Positions 42,324-51,605 of a stretch of 64,000 bases of DNA are shown one piece after another. The DNA lies in NCBI GenBank assembly GCA_033032865.1, contig JAWHQI010000065.1, forward strand, positions 1,116,001 through 1,180,000. Direction: 5' to 3'. The notes beneath the pieces are model-generated. The model made no database searches and was not told the DNA's origin. It saw only the letters and a program-made list of their open reading frames with translations. A program made the translations under genes and the position numbers. Source of the stretch: Dactylorhiza incarnata (lineage: Eukaryota; Streptophyta; Magnoliopsida; Asparagales; Orchidaceae). Numbering within the stretch: position 1 is the first letter of the stretch; each line of letters opens with the position of its first letter.

Positions 42324-42519
42324 TTGCGTCGAGTGCTATTCGAATGAACTATCCCAGTCAGCTCTCGAAGCTAGCGTCGACTAGAAGTTGACGATGCGTT
42401 GAGTTGTATTCGACGCAGCTCTGAATGAACATTTATATTTTTCTCAAAAAATTTACTATTTTTCCCAGCAATATCTTTATATGGAAATAGGTTTTATTAC
42501 ATAATAGATGTGACCTAAA
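42324..42519 (-). repeat. SireE pol-to-ORF3 spacer, left of array F
   Basis: It holds GCGTCGAGTGCTATTCGA, AGCGTCGACTAG and TTGTATTCGACGCAGC (42326-42420), the same word type as the SireE LTR. Then AT-rich DNA runs up to the pol stop TAG at 42515-42517 (minus strand). Confidence 0.65.
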
Positions 42520-42524
42520 GAGTT
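42520..42524 (+). other. Target-site duplication GAGTT, left copy of SireC
   Basis: GAGTT lies left of the 3' LTR. The same bases are at 55578-55582, right of the 5' LTR. Confidence 0.9.
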
Positions 42525-43660
42525 TGATAGTTTATATAGGTGTAGTCAATAATACCTAGAGGGGGGGGGGTGAATAGGTTTTACTTATTTTCTTTGTTTA
42601 AACCTAATGTTTCTATCTGCAGAAAACACAAGCACAGAAAACACACAAGGATGTATAGGGGTTCCTCAAGACAGGGTGTCTTGAGTAGTCCTCTTTCCCC
42701 CTTCACCTTTCTAACAATGAGTTAGACAAGGCCACAAACTCCAATCTCGACTCCTTGAGCTTACACCACAAGTTCCTCAGAACTTCTCAGATCCAGAGTG
42801 ATCCTACCTCAGGCACAGCAGCCCTACACTCAGGCTCAGCAGCCCTACACCTCAGGCTCAGCAGCCCTACAGCTCAGTCTCAACAGCCCTACACCTCAGG
42901 CTCAACAGCCCTACACCTCAGGCACAACAGCCCTACACCTCAGAGTTATGAACTCATACCACTCAGAAATCCCACAGATTTCCTACCTCAGACCTATCAA
43001 GAAGTCCTACCACTCAAGCTGTCAACACAGCTTTACACACAGGCTCAACAGCCTTTTACTCAGGAAATGCCTTACAAAGATGTAATAGAGTTTGAGGTAG
43101 ATACAAAAGACAAAAGGTTTACTCTTTGGTCTTCTGAATCTTTTCTTCATATCTGAAAACAGCTGCTTTAGATTTGTATCACCTTGATCTTCTCCTTCAG
43201 CAAAGCAGAAGATCAACTTGCCCTTCTTGAGTTTGTACAGGAAGAGCTAACTAATCTCCTTAGAAGATTAACTTCAGCTACAGAGAATAACTTTAACTGG
43301 CTGAATCGTGAATGCTCGATTGCGGCGTGTCTCAGCAGTTGGGCTGAGACAGCTTCCAGTCTCAGCGGCAGCCCCAGTCACCTTCTCAGCGGTTGCTCCA
43401 GTCTCCTTCTCAGTGGATCCGCTGAGATGGCTCCTCGTCTCAGCGGTTCTGATCCTTCGTCTCAGCGGTTATGCTGAGACAGATCTTCATCTCCTTGTAG
43501 ATGATTTCTTCTTATCTAAGGCCATGTTTGGCCCTTCCTTTTGAGTCACATGTGCTTGTATATCCTACACAAGTATAGCTTTATTAAATACAATATGTCC
43601 TTAGCATTAAGAGTGGTGCCTCTTCAAATCAAGGTAATATTGAGGACAATATACCCAACA
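42525..43660 (-). repeat. SireC 3' LTR (1136 bp, internally deleted)
   Basis: On the minus strand it reads TGTTGGGTATATTG...ATAAACTATCA. Compared with the 5' LTR it lacks the segment equivalent to about 55036-55240, the join lying near 43330. The loss removes the TATA box and part of the CTCAGCGG word array. It includes a 22-bp minisatellite and the U5 motif with a G run at about 42562-42572. Confidence 0.92.
42815..42955 (-). repeat. 22-bp minisatellite in SireC LTR, six copies
   Basis: CCCTAC recurs at 42822, 42843, 42865, 42887, 42909 and 42931 in the unit CCCTACACCTCAGGCTCA(G/A)C. The 5' LTR holds the matching array at about 54525-54650. The Gln/Pro/Tyr-repeat ORFs read through it are not genes. 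Confidence 0.9.
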
Positions 43661-43674
43661 ATCTCCCCCTATTT
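43661..43674 (-). other. SireC polypurine tract
   Basis: Minus strand AAATAGGGGGAGAT, identical to the SireA PPT. Confidence 0.92.
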
Positions 43675-44211
43675 GAAGAAGGCAGAACATCCCCAATGCT
43701 AAGGTCCATTAACAATAAAAATCTTATCATAGAAACCTATGAACTGTGAAGCATAGGACCTAACAACCTAGGCATTTGCATTTGCACTGGCCCTTTCTCC
43801 CCTTTCTCCAGCATTGGTACTGGCCCTATCTCCCCCTTTCTGGCTTTTTCAACCTTAACTTGCTATGGATAGAGGGACAATAGCTGTAGATCCCTTTGGA
43901 TCAATCTATAGGCTAACCTGTACACTCTTAGCATTTGCCAACTTCCCCTCAACCTGAGTAGGGAATTTACTCCCCCTTAGTTGGAGAGCTATTTTCTGTA
44001 ATAGCTGATCCATTACAATCTGAACATTCCATTTAAGCTATTGAATACTAGAGATAATAAATACAGAGTACATATATCAATAGTAACAAACACAATCTTA
44101 TGATCAGAATATGAAATATCATTTCACTTAAAATGTTCAGTACAGATATATAAAAGAAAATTCAACTTATAGTTGTACATTCAATCCAAAAAAAAGTCAA
44201 GACTGGTTTTT
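43675..44211 (-). other. SireC 3' untranslated stretch with further PPT-like tracts
   Basis: The minus strand shows AACTAAGGGGGAGTAAA (near 43975), AGAAAGGGGGAGATAGGG (near 43830) and GGAGAAAGGGGAGAAAGG (near 43800) before the terminal PPT. Otherwise AT-rich and non-coding. Confidence 0.7.
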
Positions 44212-45764
44212 CTAAGATTGACCCTGAGAGGAACTTTCTCCAATTGTAGACTTTCTTTTCCTAGTTTCAGCAGCAGCCTTGATCTGCTCCTTTACTTTGA
44301 AGTACAGAAGTGGCTTGGGAAGATATCTTGGGGGAATCCTTAAAGGAGTTTCCCTTCTTACCATATTTTCTTTGAGAATTCTTTCCCTTAAAGACTCCCT
44401 TTCAAGGTGTTTGATCCACTCAGCAGCTGAATAGACATGGTCAATGTCCTTCATTGGATTTCCATGGCTCACCCAGGTATTGACAACAATTGTATCCAAC
44501 TCCAGATTGTCATCTTCATGGAGTGGATCCTCTAATCTTTCCATTCTCTTCTGTGCCATGTATTCTTCAGCAGTTTGAATACCCTCTACCCTTCTCCTCT
44601 TTGTTGCTCTCTCATCAGTAATCAGATTTGATTGACTTTGGAAGTCAAAGTCTTCATTTCTGCTAGGGTTCAAGATTGGCAGATTCAAAGCAATTCTTGT
44701 TCCTTGCAGCACTTTTAAGCTTGAGTCCCATTGAGTATCAGTGACCTTTCTGACCATGGTGAGGATATTTTCTTGAATAGCACTGGAGACATTGTTGACC
44801 ACTTCCACCATTTTCTTGCTGGCTTCTTCTTGATTGGAGAGTATCAGTTTGTGAGAGGACTCCATGTTGTTGTACAGTTGTATGTGAGCTCCTTTCAGCT
44901 TAGCATGTAGATGGAGTATCTTCTCCTCCCCTTCTTTGCTATGTTCCACTATTTTCTTCTCAATTTCAGAGTGTTGATCCAATATGGATTGAGAGAGAGT
45001 CTAAAAGGTGCTGTCCACATCATCCAAAATGCATTCCTTTGCCTTGTCAATGTGGGACTTGACTTGGCTGCTTGATGTGTTGACCACTTGTGCCATTCTG
45101 GCAACAGCTTTTTCCCAGACATTCTCATTTTTGTAGAGGTGATTCTTTACATATGTGATGTCCTTTGTGGAATCCCCTTGATGGTCTGCAATATCCTTCA
45201 GAACTGTGTGCTGGGCAGCAACAGTATTTTTGGCCATTTCAAACCATCTTGTCATCTGCAGAAGGATATGATCTGATGCAGTTTTGACATCATTAACTTG
45301 GGCATTTAGTTCAGTTCTCACTTCAGCCACTCTTGACTCCATTCTTTGCTCACTGGCTTGGATCTCCTGAGTCAATGCAGCTCTTGTTGTATGTAATTCA
45401 TTCCTTATCTGGGTAGATACATCATGAACCTTTTCAGCAACAATCTCTTTCATAGACAACATCTGACCCTCAATCATTGTTTGTATTGAGTTTATCAGGT
45501 CAGATGTGTCCAGAACTGCAACTGGACTTTCCTGGGGTAATTCCTTTTCAACCATCTCTTCAGCTCCACTTTGAGCATTAGCCCTCCCATCATTAGGGAT
45601 CTGCTCCCCCTCAGATGGGGCATTAAGTGTACCTTATAGATTTGGAGGGATTGATTCCTGTTCATGTTCTCCCCCACTAGCATACCCACCTCCTCCTTCA
45701 TAGGCAGGGCTATGCTCCCCCTCACTTGGGGCATCCATAGGAGGAGAATTTTGTCTAAGGTCAC
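44212..45764 (-). pseudogene. SireC aORF, exon 2
   Basis: It continues exon 1 after a 77-nt intron. It opens with a Ser/Pro/Glu linker, then a long helical segment (about 44700-45520; e.g. MLSMKEIVAEKVHDVSTQIR, VAEVRTELNAQV), a basic patch ATKRRRVEG near 44600, and a C-terminal block SAAEWIKHLERESLRERIL...RYLPKPLLYF near 44300-44430. The C-terminal block corresponds to the SEWKLYQ...PKPYAYF block of SireA aORF. Two in-frame stops, TAA at 45634-45636 and TAG at 45001-45003, break it. No membrane span is seen. Function unknown. Confidence 0.7.
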
Positions 45765-45841
45765 CTGAAAAGTGATTGAGGAGTTAGACACCTAGACTAT
45801 ACTATTGATAGAAAAGAGTCCTAACTGAAATCCTAATTTAC
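45765..45841 (-). other. Candidate spliceosomal intron in SireC aORF, 77 nt
   Basis: Minus strand: CCCTG|GTAAATTAGG at the 5' end, CACTTTTCAG|GTGACC at the 3' end, with TCTAACTCC as a possible branch region. It is phase 1 (splits a Gly codon). The frame continues on the far side for over 40 codons before a stop, while unspliced reading stops inside the intron. Length is typical of short plant introns. Confidence 0.6.
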
Positions 45842-46817
45842 CAGGGATAGGTGAATTGGGAAATTCATCTTCAGCTTGATGAACAGCTGGATCAGCATTC
45901 ATCTGGGTTGGCTCAGGATTGGGCACAACACTTCCTTGTGGCTCCTCATTTGTCCTGGGGACCTCTTCATTGTCAATGTTCATTGGGTTGCTGCCAGATC
46001 TATGATCAGACCCATGACTATCTTCATTTTCAGACCCATTTGACTTTGAGGATGAGTCTGATTTGTGCTGAGATGAATCTTTCTTCTTTTCCTTTGCCAC
46101 AGATGGTTGGCTCATAGGGAGCACTCTGGAGAATCTATCCAGAGTCTTAATGTCCATTCTTTTGAGATAATGGAGATTTGACCCCTTGGAGTTTGCAAAG
46201 GTCTCTGAATAACTATTCTGTAGGTACAGAGATAGTATTCTTCCCATATTGGGGGCTTGTAGGGATTCCTTTATCCTTTGAAAAATAACTTCTCCCCATG
46301 AGGTTCTCTTAGACAGAATTATCCTTGTCATTAATTCAAACATGAATTGAGAGACAGTGTCATGTGATCCAGGCTTGCATAGGATAGCTTTGCCTACTAT
46401 GTCAGACAACAGCTTCCCCTGTTGATTGAAGAACTTCCTCCTTAGACAAATGGTCTTAGTATCACTGTATCCTGTCCACTTTAGGGCAGTCCTCTTATCC
46501 TTTTCTGATATTTCTTCCTCTTCAGTTTTACTGCAGGGAGTTAATTTCAGCCCCTTCTCCAACCTTTTAGCAGTAATCTTTATCTTCTCACTTCCTATCT
46601 TGGACTTCAGGATGGTTTTGGAAGGAGACAGTTTGACATGGTTGAACCATTCCAGAACTTCAGTTCTGAGAATGCAGCAGGGTTCAGACAGCATATGCTC
46701 CAGAACTTGAGCTTCCATTAGATGAATCACATGTCGTATTTCTTCTGAGGCATAAGAGAATCCATCTCTTACTATTTCATAGCCCTCCAGGAGATCTTTT
46801 GAGCTTTTTGGCGCCAT
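45842..46817 (-). CDS. SireC aORF, exon 1
   Basis: It starts at ATG 46817, 97 bp after a TATAAATAG box. Its 325 codons form the same N-terminal domain as SireA aORF: MAPKSSKDLLEGYEIVRDGF start, LSEPCCILRTEVLEWF, SEKIKITAKRLEKGLKL, then MFELMTRIILSKRTSWGEVIF and LHYLKRMDIKTLDRF. A Ser/Asp/Glu-rich low-complexity tail with repeated N/D/S follows (about 45870-46090). The domain is intact. I believe it belongs to the family annotated as putative plant transposon protein, which should be confirmed. No catalytic motif recognised. Confidence 0.75.
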
Positions 46818-46913
46818 GGAATCAGAAAGTCGAGGCGCTGAGACGGGAGAGAAGATGAATCGTCTCGACGGCTAAGGGTTTGGCTTTGTGGTGTGTTTTA
46901 GGTTACAGTGTAT

Positions 46914-46922
46914 CTATTTATA
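46914..46922 (-). promoter_or_regulatory. Candidate internal TATA box, proximal module, upstream of SireC aORF
   Basis: The minus strand reads CCTATAAATAGATAC, 97 bp before the aORF ATG. It lies about 105 bp downstream of the CTCAGCGG words at 47025-47110. Context resembles the second box at 47409. Confidence 0.5.
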
Positions 46923-47024
46923 GGATTTTAGTTTCGTTTTTATTAACCCTAGGCTTTTAGACTTAATTACCTTGTTGTGTTAAGGAGTTTTAGGTTAGTT
47001 AACAAATTTCATACTGATCATACC

Positions 47025-47115
47025 CCGTCTCAGCGGTTCAGCTGAGACAGAGACCTATGCCGCTGGGACAGTGAACTGTCAACCGCTGGGACAGTTTGCT
47101 CATCTCAGCGGTGTT
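47025..47115 (-). repeat. CTCAGCGG / CCGCTGAGA words upstream of SireC aORF
   Basis: Words GTCTCAGCGGTTCAGCTGAGAC, CCGCTGGGACAG (twice) and CATCTCAGCGG lie within 90 bp. They are the same word family as the LTR array at 55207-55399. Confidence 0.85.
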
Positions 47116-47408
47116 GAAACCGATTTCTCGGTCTCGAGTGGAGCTCGGGGCCCTCACCGAGATGAGGGGCAGCTAGCCCTTACCGGTCCCTCGGGAGAGG
47201 TAAGGTTGACGACTCGAGCAAAGAACGAAGACCCTAGTCTCAGCGAGGAGGTCCCTCCACTAACCCGGAAGATCGTTGAGCGCTTCCCCTCCCAAGCCAA
47301 AGCTAAGACTCGGGCACCTTGGAGAGCTAGAGAGCCCAAACCAAAGCGACCTAGGGAGAGAAGAGCTCAGATAATGAACCGCCTCTCTTCCAAGGTGCCC
47401 TTTGAGGT
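47116..47408 (-). other. GC-rich spacer between the two promoter-like modules of SireC
   Basis: About 290 bp, clearly GC-richer than its surroundings, with CTCGAG, CTCGGG and CCCTCGGGAG words and an isolated TCTCAGCG. Small ORFs on both strands show no homology. Possibly the leader of the distal module. Confidence 0.45.
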
Positions 47409-47417
47409 CTATTTATA
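47409..47417 (-). promoter_or_regulatory. Candidate internal TATA box, distal module of SireC
   Basis: The minus strand reads TCTATAAATAGACC, followed by AAAATCTATA context similar to the box at 46914. It lies downstream of the CTCGCGAG word array (47580-48070). Confidence 0.45.
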
Positions 47418-47579
47418 GATTTTAGTTTTGTGGTCTGTCAATAACCAAATCCCGCTGTCCATTCTCACTATCCGCACACCGGATTGGTCTGCTAACAGCC
47501 AAACTCCGCTGTTTGAGGAAGCTAACCGCAGACCACCAGGGGCCTCTTGGTAAAAATCCCTTCCCGGACTTTTACTGGG

Positions 47580-48070
47580 CGAACCGGCCTGCCCCGAGGC
47601 CTTCCTCGCGAGAGGAGCTCGCAAGCCTCTGGGTCAGTGAGCCCCCGAATTACTATCGCTACATTGCCTGGCTCGCTCGCCCGCACCACCTCGGCGCATC
47701 CCCAAAACGGCTAACTATACCCCAAGACGGCCTTCCTCGCGAGTGGAGCTCGCGAGCCTGCGCCACCTCGGCGAATCCCGGAATGGCTATCCGCACCCCA
47801 AAATGGCTAACTGTACCCCAAAATGGCCTTCCTCGCGAGTGGAGCTCGCGAGCCTGCGCCACCTCGGCGAATCCCAGAATGGCTATCCGCACCCCAAAAT
47901 GGCTAACTTTACCCCAAGACGGCCTTCCTCGCGAGTGGAGCTCGCGAGCCTGCGCCACCTCGGCGAATCCCAGAATGGCTATCCGCACCCCAAAATGGCT
48001 AACTGTACCCCAACATGGCCTTCCTCGCGAGTGGAGCTCGCGAGCCTGCGCCACCTCGGCGAGCTTCAAG
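47580..48070 (-). repeat. 96-bp tandem repeat with CTCGCGAG palindromes
   Basis: CCTTCCTCGCGAG starts units at 47731, 47827, 47923 and 48019, with a partial unit at about 47600. Each unit carries two CTCGCGAG palindromes and the phrase ATGGCTATCCGCACCCC. The period of 96 is a multiple of three, so repeats stay in frame and create long spurious ORFs on both strands (47513-48132 plus, 47659-48069 minus). The region is strongly GC-rich. Confidence 0.93.
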
Positions 48071-48438
48071 GAAGCTGGTTAACTCCCCTCCACTGGGCTC
48101 GCTCGCCTGCGCAGTCTCTTGCTCTTCCTTGACCTACCTCGCCGGAGATCAGGGTTCGCCCCTCTGGGCTCGCCTCCTTGAGCGCGAGTGGCGAACATCG
48201 GGGTTGTACAAGCGGTTCAGCTGGGATTTTTCTCAGCTGATTCAGCTGAACATACTCCTGCATTTTAGCTGATCATATGGTTTAGACCTAATGTAGATGT
48301 TTTGGCTTAAGATGGGTCCTAGTCATGTCACTAAGTTATAGTGTACAGTAATATAAAGTTTGATAATTTACCATTCATAATCAACAATAGTGATTACCTA
48401 ATCAACAATAGTGATAGCTATTACTCATGCATTTAGGA
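48071..48438 (-). other. SireC spacer just after pol
   Basis: Non-coding. It holds a short cluster of CAGCTGA words (48217-48275: CAGCTGGG, CAGCTGA, CAGCTGAAC, AGCTGATC), then AT-rich sequence with a duplicated 'aatcaacaatagtgat' (48380-48413). Confidence 0.6.
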
Positions 48439-51400
48439 CTATTCTATACTAAGCATGCCAAGATCAATTTTGAAATCATTGAATTTAGATTCATCCAGTG
48501 GCTTTGTAAATATATCAGCTACTTGTTTGTCAGTGGAGACATATTCAAGACAGATATATTTACTTTCTACATGTTCTCTAATAAAATGATATCTAATCTC
48601 TATATGCTTAGTCCTGCTATGAGAGACAGGATTTTTAGCAATAGAGATTGCACTGGATGAATCACAATACAAAGGAGATTCCCTTACCTTGAGGTTGTAA
48701 TCCTCCAACTGATGTTGTGTCCAAAGGAGTTGTGCACAACAGCTACCTGCAGCAATGTATTCAGACTCAGCTGTGGATATTGCCACACTGGTTTGTTTCT
48801 TGCTGCTCCAAGATATCAATTTTCTCCCTAGGAACTGACAAGTACCACTTGTACTCTTCCTGTCTTCTTTGCAACCTGCAAAATCTGCATCTGAAAAGCC
48901 TGTAAGTTCAAAGTCATTGTTCTTAGGGTACCACAGGCCAAGATGCAAGCTGCCCTTAAGGTATCTCAATATCCTCTTCACAGAGGTGTAGTGAGATTCC
49001 TTAGGACAGGCTTGATACCTAGCACAAATACATGTAGCATACATAATGTCTGGCCTACTAGCAGTCAAGTACAATAGGGATCCAATGATACATCTGTACA
49101 TGGACTCATCAAAGGCCTTTCCCTTTTCATCCTTGTCTAATGATACATTGGACCCCATGGGTGTTCTCATGGTGGAGGCTGATTCCATCCCAAATTTCTT
49201 GATGAGCTCCTTAGTATACTTGGTCTGGGAGATGAAAATTCCATCATCAGACTGTTTCACTTGGAGCCCAAGGAAATATTTGAGCTCACCCATACTGCTC
49301 ATTTCAAACTCCCCCTGCATTAGATTGGCAAATCTCTTGCAGAGGTTGTCATTAGTAGACCCAAAGATTATGTCATCAACATAGATTTGGACTAAGAGAC
49401 ACTTGCCCCTTGTTTCCCTAAGAAACAATGTGCTATCAATCTTTCCCCTCATGAACTTGTTTCTGAGGAGAAAGTTGGACAAAGTCTCATACCAAGCTCT
49501 TGGAGCTTGCTTGAGACCATATAGTGCTTTCCTAAGAAGATAAACATGAGAAGTTAGGGTTGGATGCACAAAACCTGAAGGTTGCTCAACATATACCTCT
49601 TCCTTCAAGTCTCCATTGAGAAAGACTGATTTGACATCAATCTGGTAGACTTTGAACCCCTTGTGGGCAGCATAGGCAAGGAATAGCCTAATTGCTTCCA
49701 ACCTTGCAACTGGTGCAAAGGTTTGATCAAAGTTTATACCTTCCTCTTGCCTGTATCCTTTGGCTACTAATCTGGCTTTGTTCTTGATGATTGTACCATT
49801 CTCATCCAGCTTGTTCCTGTATACCCATTTAGTGCCAATCACATTGTGTCCCTGAGGTCTTGGCACCAGCTTCCAAACTTTGCATCTCTTGAATTGTAGG
49901 AGCTCTTCTTGCATGGCTTCAATCCAGAAAGTGTCTTGATTGGCCTCTTCAAACTTCTTGGGCTCCATTTGAGAAAGGAAGCTCAAGAATAGTGCTTCAT
50001 TATGAGCTCTGCTTCTTATCAATATGTCTTGGGTATGATCTCCAATTATTAGATCTCTTGGATGATCTCTCAGGTGTTTTGCAGCAGCTGGAAGAGGGTC
50101 TTCTGGTGGCTATGGTTGTTCCACTGGTTCAGCTGTGACTTCACCATCTTGTACCTCTTCTTCTTCAGGAATTGCAGTAGCTGTTTGTGTTTTGCTGCAG
50201 TTGGGCTTGTCTTGGATAGTCAGCTCATGCAACCCTTCTTCATTTCCTATCAAAATAGAAGAGCTAGACCATTCTTTGTAGAGAAGGCTGGTCTCATCAA
50301 ACACAACATGCATAGATTCTTCTACAACATGGGTTTTCTTGTTGCAAATTCTATAAGCTCTACTATGTGAGCTATACCCAACAAGAACTCCCACATTGCA
50401 TTTTTCTGCAAACTTTGTTAATTGAGATTTTCCATTATTTAGAATGTAGCATTTGCAACCAAAGATTCTAAAGTAAGAAATTGTAGGTTGTTTGCCTTTC
50501 AGAATCTCATAAGGGGTTTTCCCAAGGACCTTATTGATGGAGGCTCTATTGAGAACATAACAGGTTGTATTGACTGCCTCAGCCCAGAAGTATTCTGGGA
50601 GTGAGGAGTCACTAAGCAATGTTCTCCCAGCTTCTATCAAGGTCCTATTCCTCCTCTCAGCCACACCATTTTGCTGTGGAGTCCTTGGGGAAGAGAACTC
50701 TTGGGTGATACCAAATTCTTGACAAAATTTTGTCATGGCTTCAGATTGAAATTCTGTGTCATGGTCAGTTCTTGTCCTGACCACAGTACATTGTAGATCA
50801 TTCTGAATAGCCTTGACATAATTTATAAGGACATGTAAGGTATCTGACTTCTTCTTAAGGAAGAATACCCATGTATACTTTGAGTGATCATCTACAATTA
50901 CCAAAGTATACAACTTCCCACCTAGGCTCTGAATTGGCAAAGGACCAAACAAGTCCATGTGCAATAGGTATAAACACCTTTCAGTATCCTTGGAGCCAAT
51001 ACATTTAAAGGTGGTCCTAGTTTGCTTACCCATTTGGCAAGCATGACAGGGACCACTTTTAACACATTTTAGATTAGGACTATTTCTAACAAGGTTTTTA
51101 GAAAATAATCTATACATTGTCTTATAGTTAATGTGGGCAAGTCTCTTGTGCCATTGGACACAGAGAGACTCACTTTCATTAGCTACAAGACACACAGAGG
51201 AGATAGAATAATTGCAAATGAATTCTAAGTAATAAACATTCCCACTCCTAGTGCCTGAGAGAATGGTCTCCAAGTCTTTAGAATTTTTGATCAAGCACTT
51301 GTCATTGTGGAATTCAATGACATAGCCTAAGTCACATAGTTGGCTTATGCTTACAAGGTTGTGTTGCAACCCTTCAACATAAGCTACCCTTGTAATTGAG

Positions 51401-51582
51401 ACTATGCCATTTGAAATCATACCATATCCTTTGGTGACTCCTTTTTCAGATCCACCAAAGATAACTTTGGGTCCATTCTTCACTGGATGGTAATCCTTTA
51501 GAAGATTCTTAGTTCCTGTCATGTGCCTTGAGCACCCACTGTCCAAGTACCATATTTGGTTGAGACTGGTACTTGAACTAAC
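48439..51582 (-). pseudogene. pol: SireC pol: protease, integrase, reverse transcriptase, RNase H; one stop
   Basis: About 1047 codons, minus strand, essentially collinear with SireA pol. Protease WYLDSGCSRHMTG lies near 51550. Integrase zinc region QWHKRLAH (51145) and CVKSGPCHAC (51055) precede LLHMDLFGPLP (50960), VIVDDHSKY and QQNGVAERRNRTLIEAG (50670). RT follows with [12 protein letters not shown] (49845), [12 protein letters not shown] (49640) and YVDDIIFGS (49375), then RNase H with [12 protein letters not shown] (48890), AESEYIAAG and [13 protein letters not shown]. The only break found is TAG at 50110-50112 in the integrase/RT linker. Notable change: integrase DHDTEF where SireA has DHGTEF. 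Confidence 0.93.
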
Positions 51583-51605
51583 CTGCAACACAAAATTTAA
51601 TGTAC
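51583..51605 (-). other. SireC gag/pol intron-like block, 23 nt
   Basis: Minus strand: CCTAAG, then GTACATTAA...GTGTTGCAG, then GTTAGT. Gag stops at TAA inside. Skipping the 23 nt joins gag to protease in frame. Length differs by one from SireA and SireB, so a single fixed frameshift cannot serve all three. Confidence 0.65.

Noticed and set aside
38641..42391. Numerous ORFs of 60-166 aa on both strands with near-identical proteins
   Set aside because: They are mirror readings of the 5S-derived inverted units in array F; the same peptide appears on both strands and breaks at unit joints.
42755..43156. Gln/Pro/Tyr-repeat proteins (also 54456-54860)
   Set aside because: They are readings of the 22-bp minisatellite in both LTRs of SireC, on the strand opposite to its transcription.
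47513..48132. Three ORFs of 129-189 aa (two plus, one minus)
   Set aside because: Produced by a 96-bp tandem repeat whose period is a multiple of three; no domain, no start context, and located inside SireC opposite or across its non-coding spacer.
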